DNA from: Mesorhizobium sp. M1B.F.Ca.ET.045.04.1.1
GTDB lineage: Bacteria > Pseudomonadota > Alphaproteobacteria > Rhizobiales > Rhizobiaceae
DNA length: 64,000 nt
NCBI RefSeq assembly: GCF_003952465.1
Contig: NZ_CP034448.1
Span: 4,565,001-4,629,000 of the forward strand
Direction: 5' to 3'
The translations under genes were made by a program, and so were the position numbers. How positions within the stretch are numbered: position 1 is the stretch's first letter; every line of letters starts with the position of its first letter. Positions 7,821-16,177 of this stretch are shown here, in pieces. The notes beneath the pieces are model-generated. The model did no database searches, had not been told where the DNA came from, and saw nothing but the letters and a program-made list of their open reading frames with translations.

Positions 7821-8942
7821 ATGATTGTTTCGCATTTCCTAAAATGGATTGATACGGCAAGGGTTTCCGAGCGCGCAGCCGCCGCGAGCGCGCTGGCCCG
7901 CGCCTACATAAACTCCGACCTGCCGTTCGAGGATCGCTGCGCCGCCGAGGCGGCGCTGACGCTGCTGCTCGACGACGTTTCCGCCAAGGTCCGGCAGTCG
8001 CTCGCCGAAGCGCTGTCGATGAGCCACCACGCGCCGCCGCAGGTGATAGCCGCGCTGGCTTCCGACCAACCGGAAGTGGCGGCGCTGGTGCTGGCGCGTT
8101 CGCCGTTGCTTACCGATGCCGATCTCATCGACCGCGTCGCTTGCGGACAGAAGGCCACCCAGAAGCTGATCGCCAACCGCCCCGTCGTCTCGATGGCGCT
8201 GGCGGCAGCGATCGCCGAGATCGGCGAACCGGAAGCCTGCGCCACGCTCGTCGCCAACAGCGGCGCCGATATTGCATCGCTGAGCTTCCGCCGCATGGCC
8301 GAACGCCACGGCCATCTGCCGCTGGTGCGCGAAGCGCTGATCTCCGACGCGCGTCTGCCTGCCGACTGCCGGCACATGCTTTTGGTCAAGCTTGGCGAGA
8401 CGCTGAAGGGTTCGCCGCTGGTTCTGGCGCTGATGGGGGCTGCCCGCGCCGACCGCGTGATGCGCGACGCCTGCGTGAAAGCCTCCGTCACGCTGATTGA
8501 GGGCACGCGCGCCGAGGAGCATGCCGCGCTGATCGAGCATCTGAGGCTGCGCGGCGATCTCACCGCTGGTTTCATCATCCGCACCATCGCGCACGGCAAG
8601 GTCGACTTCTTCGGCTCGGCGCTGGTCGCGCTTGCCCAACAATCCGAGCAGCGGGTGAGGGCGCTGCTGGCCGGCGGTCACGACGTGGCGTTGCAGGCGC
8701 TGTTCCGCAACGCCGGCCTTGCCGGCGCCACGCACGGTATCATCCTGCGGGCGCTGAAGATCTGGCGCGAGGTTGCCAATGGCAAGCGCGTCGCGGGCGT
8801 CCAGGAAGTGAGCTGGCTGATGCTGAAGGATCTCGGCGGGCAATCGGCCGAGGGCGATCTTGCCGGGCTGGTGAAGTCGATCCACCTCGACGCGCTGCGT
8901 GAGAACGCGCGCGGACATGCGCTGGCAATTGCTGCAGCGTAG
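7821..8942 (+). CDS. DUF2336 domain-containing protein
   Basis: This 373-residue, mostly alpha-helical protein matches the alphaproteobacterial DUF2336 family in length and texture. Its N-terminal half has HEAT-like helical repeats: FEDRCAAEAALTLLLDDVSAKVRQSLAEALS, then PPQVIAALASDQPEVAALVLARSPLLTDADLI. No signal peptide, membrane segment or catalytic motif is visible, so it is likely a cytoplasmic scaffold. It is a single gene with no partner on the same strand; the divergent MaoC/lyase operon and the convergent FUSC gene flank it. The molecular role is unknown. The family assignment is from recognition of the sequence style and was not searched. Confidence 0.75.
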   Translation: MIVSHFLKWIDTARVSERAAAASALARAYINSDLPFEDRCAAEAALTLLLDDVSAKVRQSLAEALSMSHHAPPQVIAALASDQPEVAALVLARSPLLTDADLIDRVACGQKATQKLIANRPVVSMALAAAIAEIGEPEACATLVANSGADIASLSFRRMAERHGHLPLVREALISDARLPADCRHMLLVKLGETLKGSPLVLALMGAARADRVMRDACVKASVTLIEGTRAEEHAALIEHLRLRGDLTAGFIIRTIAHGKVDFFGSALVALAQQSEQRVRALLAGGHDVALQALFRNAGLAGATHGIILRALKIWREVANGKRVAGVQEVSWLMLKDLGGQSAEGDLAGLVKSIHLDALRENARGHALAIAAA

Positions 8943-8945
8943 CCC

Positions 8946-11012
8946 TCAGCCGCGACCCTTCGCGAAGAAATCCGGATAATCCTCCATCGCCGCGGCGATG
9001 ATGCGCAGCGAGGCTGCGACCTGCAGCATTTCGGGGCGGTCGCTGCGATCGGCGATGCTCGCCGCATATTGCCTCGCCACGGCAACGGTCGACGTCTGCG
9101 GTTCGCCATGTCTTCTGAACAGCAATTCCCGCGCCAGGCCGCGCAGGAAATTGCCGACCGACTCCACCGTCTCGCGCGGGAGCGCGGAATTCAGCTGCGC
9201 GCCGCGCAGCCGCAGCACTTCGAGCCCGACGGTGACGGCGGCGATGCTGCCGCCGAGGATGGGATCGCCCTTCCTGCCTGCCTGCTGCAACTGCGGCATC
9301 AACTGGTTGATCCGGTCATAGGCCAGGCTTTCGAAGGCCGAACGCCTGGGGATGCGCTCATGCAGGCAAAGGCGCGCCAGGTCCTCGCGCATCGCCTGCG
9401 AGATGCGCTCGACGGTGACCCAAGGGTTGGCCGGCAGCACGACGATGAAGACGGCGATGGCGATCAGGATGCCGACCAGGATCGACGCCGACCCGGCGAA
9501 GAACGGGCCGGGATCATAGGTCATCAGCTGGTGCGGGCTGAGAAAAGCCAAGAAATTGATGGCGAAGGCGGTGGCGACGCCGACATAGCGCGGATTGGCC
9601 ATGCCGAGCGCCGCCGGCACCATGATGGGCACGACAAAGAGCGTGAACCAGCCGAAGCCGGGGAGCGCCGGCAAGGCGATCTGGCCGACAAGGAAGGCGA
9701 AGGGCAGCGCGAGCAGCGTTCCCCTGAAGAAACCCCAGGCGGACTGGACCGGATCGGGGCGCGCTGCGAACAGGCTGGAGACGACGGCGACGAGGATGAC
9801 GGTGCCGGCGGTCTCCGACCATTTGGTCGTGAGCCAGAAGGCGGCCACCAGCAGCGTGGCGAGCGCGGCGCGCACGGCATTGCGCCAGGCGGCGTGATAA
9901 TCGCGATGCACGACCAGCGCCGGCTGCTGTCGTTCACGGGACGACCTGGAAATCGGCGAGCGAAGCGCATCCAGGCCACGCATCACCTGCTTCAGCGCCT
10001 CCGCGAAATCGGCGGCGATGGTGAGGCGGGTGATGGTGCCGACTTTGTCTTCGCTGGGGTCGGTAGGCACAGGCGGCGCCTCTCTTGCCTTGCTCGCGAT
10101 CGCATCGAGCCGCGCTACCCACGGGCCGGTGTCGTCAAGCGCCCCTGGCGTCGCCGCCAGTTCGCCGACCAAGGTCTTCAACTCGCCGCGCACCGGGATG
10201 AGCGCCGCGTTCTTCGGCGCGGCATGGGTGTGCAGCGCGCGCGCCGCCGAAAGCGCCCACAGGAGTTGCCCGATCGTGCGCCGCACCGGATGGGCGCGCG
10301 TGGCGAAGCTCGGCGCCTCGAGGCGCGCATAGGTGCGCATCTCGGCAAGCGTCTGGGCATCGCCGATAAGTTTGCGCTGGAGGGCGGCAAGCCCGGCCGG
10401 ATCGCCGCCGGAAAAGGCGCCCGAGGCGTATTCGGCAAGATCGAGGATGCTGCGCTTCAGTCTCGAGATGATGGCGTCCGCCGCAAGTTTCGGCAGGATC
10501 AGTCGACTGGTGACGCCGGCACAGACGATGCCGAGCACGATTTCAGCGCAGCGTGCAATGGCGAGATCGACGACGAGATGCGGCTGCCCGAAGGCGGGCA
10601 GGCTGATGATCATCGCCGTGTAACCGGCAAGTGCCGCGCCATAGGCCTCCGGATTGCGCAGCAGCGAGGATACGAGCGTGCAGACGCCGATCCATAGCGC
10701 CAGCACCGTCACCAAAAGCCACGGGTTGGTACCGAACAGCAAGGTGATGCCGATCGCAGCAAGGCCGCCGGCGAGTGTGCCGAGCAGCCGGTAGAAACCT
10801 TTCGCCAGCACCATGCCGGCCACCGGCTGCGCGACGATGAACACCGTCATCATCGCCCATTGCGGATGGTCGAGCTTGAGGGCGTAGGCGGCAAACAGCG
10901 CGGTCAGCCCGGCCGAGACCGTGCGCAGGGCAAAGATCCAGTCCGAGCGCGTCGGTTGCGTCAGGCCGTTCAGCGGTATCCCGGCAAGATCTTTCAGCCG
11001 CGTCCAGGCCAC
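8946..11012 (-). CDS. FUSC family membrane protein (AaeB/aromatic-acid efflux type)
   Basis: This 688-residue inner-membrane protein has the duplicated layout of the FUSC/AaeB family. A first hydrophobic block of about six helices (roughly residues 30-180, including PQWAMMTVFIVAQPVAGMVLAKGFYRLLGTLAGG) is followed by a long soluble helical region. A second similar membrane block begins near residue 370 (AWRNAVRAALATLLVAAFWLTTKW), and a cytoplasmic tail closes the protein. Related proteins export p-hydroxybenzoate-like acids with a membrane-fusion partner, but no partner gene is adjacent. GTG at 11012 is preferred because GGGAGA lies seven bases upstream; a TTG two codons earlier is too close to that site. 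A two-hairpin repeat lies directly upstream. Confidence 0.85.
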   Translation of the reverse strand: MAWTRLKDLAGIPLNGLTQPTRSDWIFALRTVSAGLTALFAAYALKLDHPQWAMMTVFIVAQPVAGMVLAKGFYRLLGTLAGGLAAIGITLLFGTNPWLLVTVLALWIGVCTLVSSLLRNPEAYGAALAGYTAMIISLPAFGQPHLVVDLAIARCAEIVLGIVCAGVTSRLILPKLAADAIISRLKRSILDLAEYASGAFSGGDPAGLAALQRKLIGDAQTLAEMRTYARLEAPSFATRAHPVRRTIGQLLWALSAARALHTHAAPKNAALIPVRGELKTLVGELAATPGALDDTGPWVARLDAIASKAREAPPVPTDPSEDKVGTITRLTIAADFAEALKQVMRGLDALRSPISRSSRERQQPALVVHRDYHAAWRNAVRAALATLLVAAFWLTTKWSETAGTVILVAVVSSLFAARPDPVQSAWGFFRGTLLALPFAFLVGQIALPALPGFGWFTLFVVPIMVPAALGMANPRYVGVATAFAINFLAFLSPHQLMTYDPGPFFAGSASILVGILIAIAVFIVVLPANPWVTVERISQAMREDLARLCLHERIPRRSAFESLAYDRINQLMPQLQQAGRKGDPILGGSIAAVTVGLEVLRLRGAQLNSALPRETVESVGNFLRGLARELLFRRHGEPQTSTVAVARQYAASIADRSDRPEMLQVAASLRIIAAAMEDYPDFFAKGRG

Positions 11013-11025
11013 ATTCAAGTCTCCC

Positions 11026-11129
11026 TAAAGCGCGTCGCCTGAAACGAATTCAGACGACGCGCTTTAAGTCCTTGTTTTGATGCATGTCGTTGTCCCAGAA
11101 CCGCTGCACACTTCTGGGCGACATGCATA
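11026..11129 (+). repeat. Two-hairpin intergenic repeat, family 2, single unit
   Basis: The unit starts with a long palindrome (TAAAGCGCGTCG...CGACGCGCTTTA around a CTGAA/TTCAG inner stem). A short linker follows, then a second hairpin with outer arms ATGCATGTCG and CGACATGCAT and inner arms CCCAGAA and TTCTGGG, with the loop containing ACCGCTGCACACTT. Two diverged copies lie in tandem at 55892-56101. The position between the FUSC and parE genes and the architecture resemble rhizobial RIME-type mosaic elements. Confidence 0.85.
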
Positions 11130-11157
11130 GCGAAGCCTGTTATGGACCGGTCCGCGT

Positions 11158-13221
11158 TCAGATATCCAGCACGTCGGTCTCGGCGAACTCGGCGCGTTCC
11201 TGGATGAAGCGGAAGCGCGCCTCGGGCTTTGTGCCCATCAGCGCGTCGACCGCGTCCTTGGTCGCCGCCTCGGCTTCGCTCACATCGACCCTGAGCAGCG
11301 TGCGCTTCCTCGGGTCCATCGTGGTCTCCTTGAGCTGCGAGGCCATCATCTCGCCAAGGCCCTTGAAGCGGCCGATCTCGACCTTGCCGCGCCCGGTGAA
11401 TTCGGTGCGCAGCAATTCGTCCTTGTGCGCGTCGTCGCGCGCATAGGCGACCTTGCCGCCTTGGCGGATCGAATAGAGCGGCGGCACGGCCATGTAGAGA
11501 TGGCCGCCGCGGATCAGGTTCGGCATCTCCTGATAGAAGAAGGTGATCAGCAGCGAAGCGATATGCGCGCCGTCGACATCGGCGTCGGTCATGATGATCA
11601 CGCGGTCGTAACGCAGGTCCTCGTCGCGGTATTTCGAGCGCGTGCCGCAGCCGAGCGCCTGGATCAGGTCGGAGATCTGCTGGTTGGCGGCAAGCTTGTC
11701 GTTGCCGGCGCTGGCGACGTTGAGGATCTTGCCGCGCAGCGGCAGCACGGCTTGGCTCGCGCGATCGCGCGCCTGCTTGGCCGAGCCGCCGGCCGAGTCG
11801 CCCTCTACGATGAAGATCTCGGCGCCGGCCGCGGCGTTCTGCGTGCAGTCGGCGAGCTTGCCCGGCAGGCGCAGCTTGCGCACCGCGCTCTTGCGCGAGA
11901 CTTCCTTTTCCTGGCGGCGGCGCACGCGCTCGTCAGCGCGCGCGATCACCCACTCAAGAAGTTTTGAGGCTTCCTGCGGATTGTCGGCCAGCCAATGGTC
12001 GAAAGGATCGCGGATGGCGCTTTCGACGATGCGCATCGCCTCGATGGTCGCCAGCCTGTCCTTGGTCTGGCCGACGAATTCCGGCTCGCGGATGAACACC
12101 GACAGCATTCCCGCGGCCGAGATCATCACGTCCTCGGTGGTGATGACGGAGGCGCGCTTGTTGCCGATCAGGTCGGCATAGGCGCGAAGCCCGCGCGTCA
12201 GCACGTTGCGGAAGCCCGCCTCATGCGTGCCGCCCTCGGCGGTCGGGATGGTGTTGCAGTATGAATTGAGGAAACCGTCGCCGCCGAACCAGGTCACCGC
12301 CCATTCGAGCGAGCCATGGCCGCCCTGCCTGTCGCTTTTTCCCGCGAAGACCTCGCGGGTGACCTGGAATTCGTCGCCGAGGGTCGCCTTGAGATAGTCC
12401 TTCAGGCCGCCGGGAAAATGGAACTCGGCCTTGGCCGGGGTCTGGTCCTTCTCCTTGATGAGCGACGGATCGCAGGTCCAGCGGATCTCGACGCCGCCGA
12501 ACAGATAGGCTTTCGAGCGCGTCATGCGGTAGAGCCGCGCCGGCTCGAAGGCGGCGCCCTTGCCGAAGATCTGCTCATCGGGATGGAAGCGGGTCTTCGT
12601 GCCGCGTCGGTTGTGGACCTCGCCGAGATGCTCGAGACCGCTGACCGGAATGCCGCGCGAAAAACGCTGGCGATAGAGCTGGCGACCGCGCGCGACCTCG
12701 ACCTCGAGGTGATCGGACAGCGCGTTGACGACGGAGACGCCGACGCCATGCAGACCGCCGGAGGTCTCGTAGACCTTGGAGTCGAACTTGCCGCCCGAAT
12801 GCAGCGTCGTCATGATGACTTCGAGCGCCGGCTTCTTGAATTTCGGATGCGGATCGATCGGGATGCCGCGGCCGTTGTCGGTGACCGTCAGGAAGCCATC
12901 AGCCGAGAGTTCGACGTCGATGAAGGTGGCGTGACCGGCGACCGCCTCGTCCATAGAATTGTCTATGACCTCGGCGAAGAGGTGATGCATCGCCTTGTCG
13001 TCGGTGCCGCCGATATACATGCCTGGGCGGCGGCGCACCGGCTCCAGCCCTTCCAGCACCTCGATGTCGGCGGCGCTGTAGCTCTCGCTGCCGTCACGGG
13101 CGGAGGTCGAACGCTTCGCCGCCTGAACCAGCGGATCAGCCGGACGCGAGGGCGCGCGCCCTTGCTGGGGCTGCTTTTCCTGATTGCCGAAAAGATCGCT
13201 GGTGTCGTCCATGCTGGCCAT
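11158..13221 (-). CDS. parE: DNA topoisomerase IV subunit B
   Basis: ParE is the ATPase subunit of topoisomerase IV, which decatenates daughter chromosomes together with ParC. The 687-residue protein has the GHKL ATPase motifs EVIDNSMDEA (about residue 84) and TDNGRGIP (about 114), the GGLHGVGVSVVNALS ATP-lid region, and the TOPRIM elements FIVEGDSAGGSA (about 472) and MTDADVDGAHI (about 546). It lacks the roughly 165-residue insertion of many gyrase B proteins and ends with the ParE-like RFRFIQERAEFAE, so ParE is favoured over GyrB. An in-frame ATG three codons in is an equally possible start. It stands alone; parC is not in the window. Confidence 0.94.
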   Translation of the reverse strand: MASMDDTSDLFGNQEKQPQQGRAPSRPADPLVQAAKRSTSARDGSESYSAADIEVLEGLEPVRRRPGMYIGGTDDKAMHHLFAEVIDNSMDEAVAGHATFIDVELSADGFLTVTDNGRGIPIDPHPKFKKPALEVIMTTLHSGGKFDSKVYETSGGLHGVGVSVVNALSDHLEVEVARGRQLYRQRFSRGIPVSGLEHLGEVHNRRGTKTRFHPDEQIFGKGAAFEPARLYRMTRSKAYLFGGVEIRWTCDPSLIKEKDQTPAKAEFHFPGGLKDYLKATLGDEFQVTREVFAGKSDRQGGHGSLEWAVTWFGGDGFLNSYCNTIPTAEGGTHEAGFRNVLTRGLRAYADLIGNKRASVITTEDVMISAAGMLSVFIREPEFVGQTKDRLATIEAMRIVESAIRDPFDHWLADNPQEASKLLEWVIARADERVRRRQEKEVSRKSAVRKLRLPGKLADCTQNAAAGAEIFIVEGDSAGGSAKQARDRASQAVLPLRGKILNVASAGNDKLAANQQISDLIQALGCGTRSKYRDEDLRYDRVIIMTDADVDGAHIASLLITFFYQEMPNLIRGGHLYMAVPPLYSIRQGGKVAYARDDAHKDELLRTEFTGRGKVEIGRFKGLGEMMASQLKETTMDPRKRTLLRVDVSEAEAATKDAVDALMGTKPEARFRFIQERAEFAETDVLDI

Positions 13222-13467
13222 TAAGTCCGGTACTGCGAATCACTCCTCGATACTGCCACGCTTTTGGCGGGCGAACGAGTTCCTGTTCCGTTCAGGGATC
13301 AAAGTCTCTCTTATTCTAAAACCATTCGATAACCAAGCCGCCGGAAATAGGGCGGTCTCCATATGTTTGGATTCCTGATTCTTTAACAATGACGCCTAGC
13401 GTGAGTGGCAACAAACAAAAGACCACGGGGCGTCAGGGGTTTCGTTGTGAGGGGTAGGGCCATAACC

Positions 13468-14403
13468 ATGATCGGCATCGCCGCCGTTTTCGGCGCGATC
13501 TCGATCTTTGCCGCGGATTTCTGGGTCAAAAGCCAGGCGAGGGCCCAGTCCGAGCAAAAGGTGGCATCGATCGCGGCGCCGCAGGAGCCCAAGGTCGAGT
13601 TCAAGACCATCGTGGTGGCCAATGCTCCGCTGCGCTACGGCATGCAGCTCGATCGATCGCAACTCACCGAAATCCCGTGGCCGCAGGATTCCCTGCCGCA
13701 GGGCGCCTTCCCGACCATCGACAAGCTGCTTGCCGAAGGCAGCCGCGTCGTGCTGTCGCCGATCGAGGTCAACGAGCCGGTGCTGCTCACCAAGCTGTCG
13801 GGGCCGAACGGTCGCGCGACGCTCTCCAACATGCTGTCGCCAGGCATGCGGGCCGTCACCATCCGCACCGATGAGATCGCCGGCGTCGGCGGCTTCATCA
13901 CGCCGGGCGACCGGGTCGACGTCGTGCTGACGCGCGACGCGGGCGAAATCCAGGAAGTGGCCAAGAACGCTCAAGGGGCATCCGGCTCGACGGTCACGTC
14001 CGAGATCGTGGTCTCCGATGCGAAGGTGCTTTCGGTCGGGCAGGGCGCGGACGAGCGCAAGACCGAGCCGCAGATCGCCAATTCGGTGACCCTCGAGGTG
14101 ACGAACGAAGGGGCGCAGAAAGTCGCTTTAGCCCGCACCGTCGGCACATTGTCGCTGTCCTTGCGGTCCGCCGCCGACGCCAGCGCCAGCAGCAACGGGC
14201 TCACCACCATCTCCTCCTTCGGCGGTTCGGTCGCCGCGAGCGCGGAGACAAGCGCTGCCTCGCTGGTCAACGCGGTAGCGAAGGAGCCGGAAGAGCCGAA
14301 GTTCAAGACGGTGATCGTGTCGCGCGGGACGAAGGTCGAGGAATACAAGGTTCCCTCCAAGCGAGCCGAGGGAGACGTCGTTCCTTCCAAGGAACAAGAA
14401 TAA
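13468..14403 (+). CDS. cpaB: Flp pilus assembly protein CpaB (RcpC/CpaB)
   Basis: CpaB is a periplasmic, inner-membrane-anchored component of the Tad/Flp pilus machine, thought to interact with the secretin. The 311-residue protein starts with a membrane anchor (MIGIAAVFGAISIFAADFWV), then a SAF/beta-clip domain beginning about residue 44 (FKTIVVANAPLRYGMQLDRSQLTEIPWP). The CpaB-family region LSNMLSPGMRAVTIRTDEIAGVGGFITPGDRVDVVLT follows, and a charged C-terminal tail closes it. ATG 13468 has AGGG eight bases upstream; an in-frame GTG at 13405 would add 21 basic residues and cannot be excluded. It is the first gene of the tad operon, preceded by a 180-bp intergenic region that must hold the promoter. 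Confidence 0.92.
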   Translation: MIGIAAVFGAISIFAADFWVKSQARAQSEQKVASIAAPQEPKVEFKTIVVANAPLRYGMQLDRSQLTEIPWPQDSLPQGAFPTIDKLLAEGSRVVLSPIEVNEPVLLTKLSGPNGRATLSNMLSPGMRAVTIRTDEIAGVGGFITPGDRVDVVLTRDAGEIQEVAKNAQGASGSTVTSEIVVSDAKVLSVGQGADERKTEPQIANSVTLEVTNEGAQKVALARTVGTLSLSLRSAADASASSNGLTTISSFGGSVAASAETSAASLVNAVAKEPEEPKFKTVIVSRGTKVEEYKVPSKRAEGDVVPSKEQE

Positions 14404-14434
14404 TAGCCGGTGGGGACCGGCCGGGGACGTGACA

Positions 14435-15883
14435 ATGCCTGTGTTGAATAAAGAATGGACAACGAGAGGGCTGCGCCTTCTGCGTGCGATGGCGGCGAGT
14501 GCCTTGCTGGCAACTGCCGGAATGCTTGCCTTTGGGGCGCCGGCCCAGGCAAATAACGACGTCGTCTACGTCTCGGCGACCAGTAACGCCTCGATCAAGG
14601 TCGCCAAGGGCAAGCCCAAGACGATCATGACGAGCGCCGCCTTCTACCAGATCGTCATCGGCGACCCGGAGATCGCCAACGTCAACCCGCTGACCGACAA
14701 ATCCTTCTATGTGCTGGGCAACAATCTCGGCACCACGGGTATCGCGCTGTTCGATCAGAACAAGCAGCTCGTCGGCACCATCGACGTCGAGGTGACGCTG
14801 GATACAGATCAGCTCGCAAACACCATCCGCGCCAGCGTGCCGGATGCCAAGATCAAGGTCGGTTCGGCCAATGGCCGCGTGGTGCTGTCGGGCGAGGCCG
14901 AGGATGCGGTCGCGGCCGAGAAGGCCAGCAAGATCGCGTCGCGCTTTTCCGGCAACGAGGAAGTGATCAACTCGGTCAACATCTCGTCCTCGCAGCAGGT
15001 TCAGCTCAATGTCCGCTTCGTCGAGATCAACCGCCAGGCGGGACAGGATCTGGGCGCCAAATACGGCGCCAACTTCGCCTTCGGCATCGGCGGCCGCGAC
15101 GTCATCATCGATCCAGGCACCGTGCCGACGGCCGGCACCGGCGAGATCATCGGCCGGCTGCTCTCCAACGGCGTTTCGATCGACATCGCCATCAAGGCGC
15201 TGGAGGAGCGCGGGCTGGCCCGGCGGCTGGCCGAGCCGAACCTGATCGCCCGTTCCGGCCAGACGGCGAGCTTCCTCGCCGGCGGCGAGTTCCCGATCCC
15301 GGTCTCCGAGGACAACGGCAAGATCAGCGTCACCTACAAGAAATACGGCGTCGGCCTAGATTTCACGCCGACCGTGCTCAAGGACGGGCTGGTGAGCCTC
15401 GACATCGCGCCGGAAGTGTCCTCGATCGACACTTCCGCCTCCATCGAAGTCAGCAGCGGCATTTCCATTCCGGCATTCATCGTGCGTCGCGCCCAGACAT
15501 CGGTCGACCTGAAGAACGGCCAGAGTTTTATGATCGCCGGCCTTCTGCAGTCGCAGAACGACATCACCACCTCGCGCCTGCCGGGGCTCGGCAAGCTGCC
15601 GGTGCTTGGCTCGCTGTTCTCCTCGAAATCCTATCAGCGGCGCGAGACCGACCTGGTGATCATCGTCACGCCTTACCTGGTCAAGCCGGTCGATCCGTCG
15701 AAGAAGATGGTCGAGCCGACCGACGGGACGCGGCCGGCAAGTCCGGCCGATTATTTCCTGAACAACACCGAGGAAGCGGACGCCTCGGCGTCCAAGCGCC
15801 CGGTAGCGCTGGCCGACGGCAGCGCGGCCCGTCCGGTGGCCGCCACGACGTCCGGCCACTTCCTCGATCTGCCCAAGGACTGA
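14435..15883 (+). CDS. cpaC: Tad/Flp pilus outer-membrane secretin CpaC (RcpA)
   Basis: CpaC forms the outer-membrane ring through which the Flp pilus passes. The 482-residue protein has a signal peptide cleaved near GAPAQAN, an N-terminal pilus-formation domain (IKVAKGKPKTIMTSAAFYQIVIGDPEIANVNPLTDKSFYVLGNN), and a BON-like stretch (ANTIRASVPDAKIKVGSANGRVVLSGEAED). The type II/III secretin core runs from about residue 190 to RRETDLVIIVTPYLVKPV near residue 410. A Pro/Ala-rich tail follows. ATG 14435 has GGGGA seven bases upstream; the GTG two codons earlier has no room for a ribosome site. Spacing to cpaB is 31 bases and to the next gene 5 bases. Confidence 0.94.
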   Translation: MPVLNKEWTTRGLRLLRAMAASALLATAGMLAFGAPAQANNDVVYVSATSNASIKVAKGKPKTIMTSAAFYQIVIGDPEIANVNPLTDKSFYVLGNNLGTTGIALFDQNKQLVGTIDVEVTLDTDQLANTIRASVPDAKIKVGSANGRVVLSGEAEDAVAAEKASKIASRFSGNEEVINSVNISSSQQVQLNVRFVEINRQAGQDLGAKYGANFAFGIGGRDVIIDPGTVPTAGTGEIIGRLLSNGVSIDIAIKALEERGLARRLAEPNLIARSGQTASFLAGGEFPIPVSEDNGKISVTYKKYGVGLDFTPTVLKDGLVSLDIAPEVSSIDTSASIEVSSGISIPAFIVRRAQTSVDLKNGQSFMIAGLLQSQNDITTSRLPGLGKLPVLGSLFSSKSYQRRETDLVIIVTPYLVKPVDPSKKMVEPTDGTRPASPADYFLNNTEEADASASKRPVALADGSAARPVAATTSGHFLDLPKD

Positions 15884-15888
15884 AGCCC

Positions 15889-16164
15889 ATGCGCCCAGCA
15901 CTTTGCATTGCTGTCATCCTCGCCGGCTCAGCCAGCGGCTGCACCAGCGATGACTACGTGCGCACCGAAGGCGTGACGCCGGCGGCCGGCAACGCGCAGG
16001 CGTCCAACACCGTCATGCAGATGGTCGATCCCTGGCGGTACGGCGTCCAGAACACCAGGCTCCTGGTGCCGGCTCAGAGCACGAGCTCCACGACCATTGC
16101 CGCCGGGGCGAAAGCCGGTTCGGAGTCGGCATCAACGACATCGGCATCAACGGCATCCGAGTGA
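15889..16164 (+). CDS. Small lipoprotein in the CpaD position of the tad operon
   Basis: This 91-residue protein begins with a short hydrophobic signal and a lipobox-like ASGC (Cys18), so it is probably a lipoprotein. The mature part is only about 70 residues and contains GVTPAAGNAQASNTVMQMVDPW, which resembles the C-terminal segment of CpaD-type pilus lipoproteins. An Ala/Ser/Thr-rich tail of about 30 residues closes it. Typical CpaD proteins are about 200 residues or more, so this is either a strongly shortened rhizobial CpaD equivalent or an unrelated small lipoprotein. AAGGA lies nine bases before the ATG. It sits five bases after cpaC and 13 bases before cpaE, inside the operon. Confidence 0.75.
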   Translation: MRPALCIAVILAGSASGCTSDDYVRTEGVTPAAGNAQASNTVMQMVDPWRYGVQNTRLLVPAQSTSSTTIAAGAKAGSESASTTSASTASE

Positions 16165-16177
16165 TGGACTAACGACC

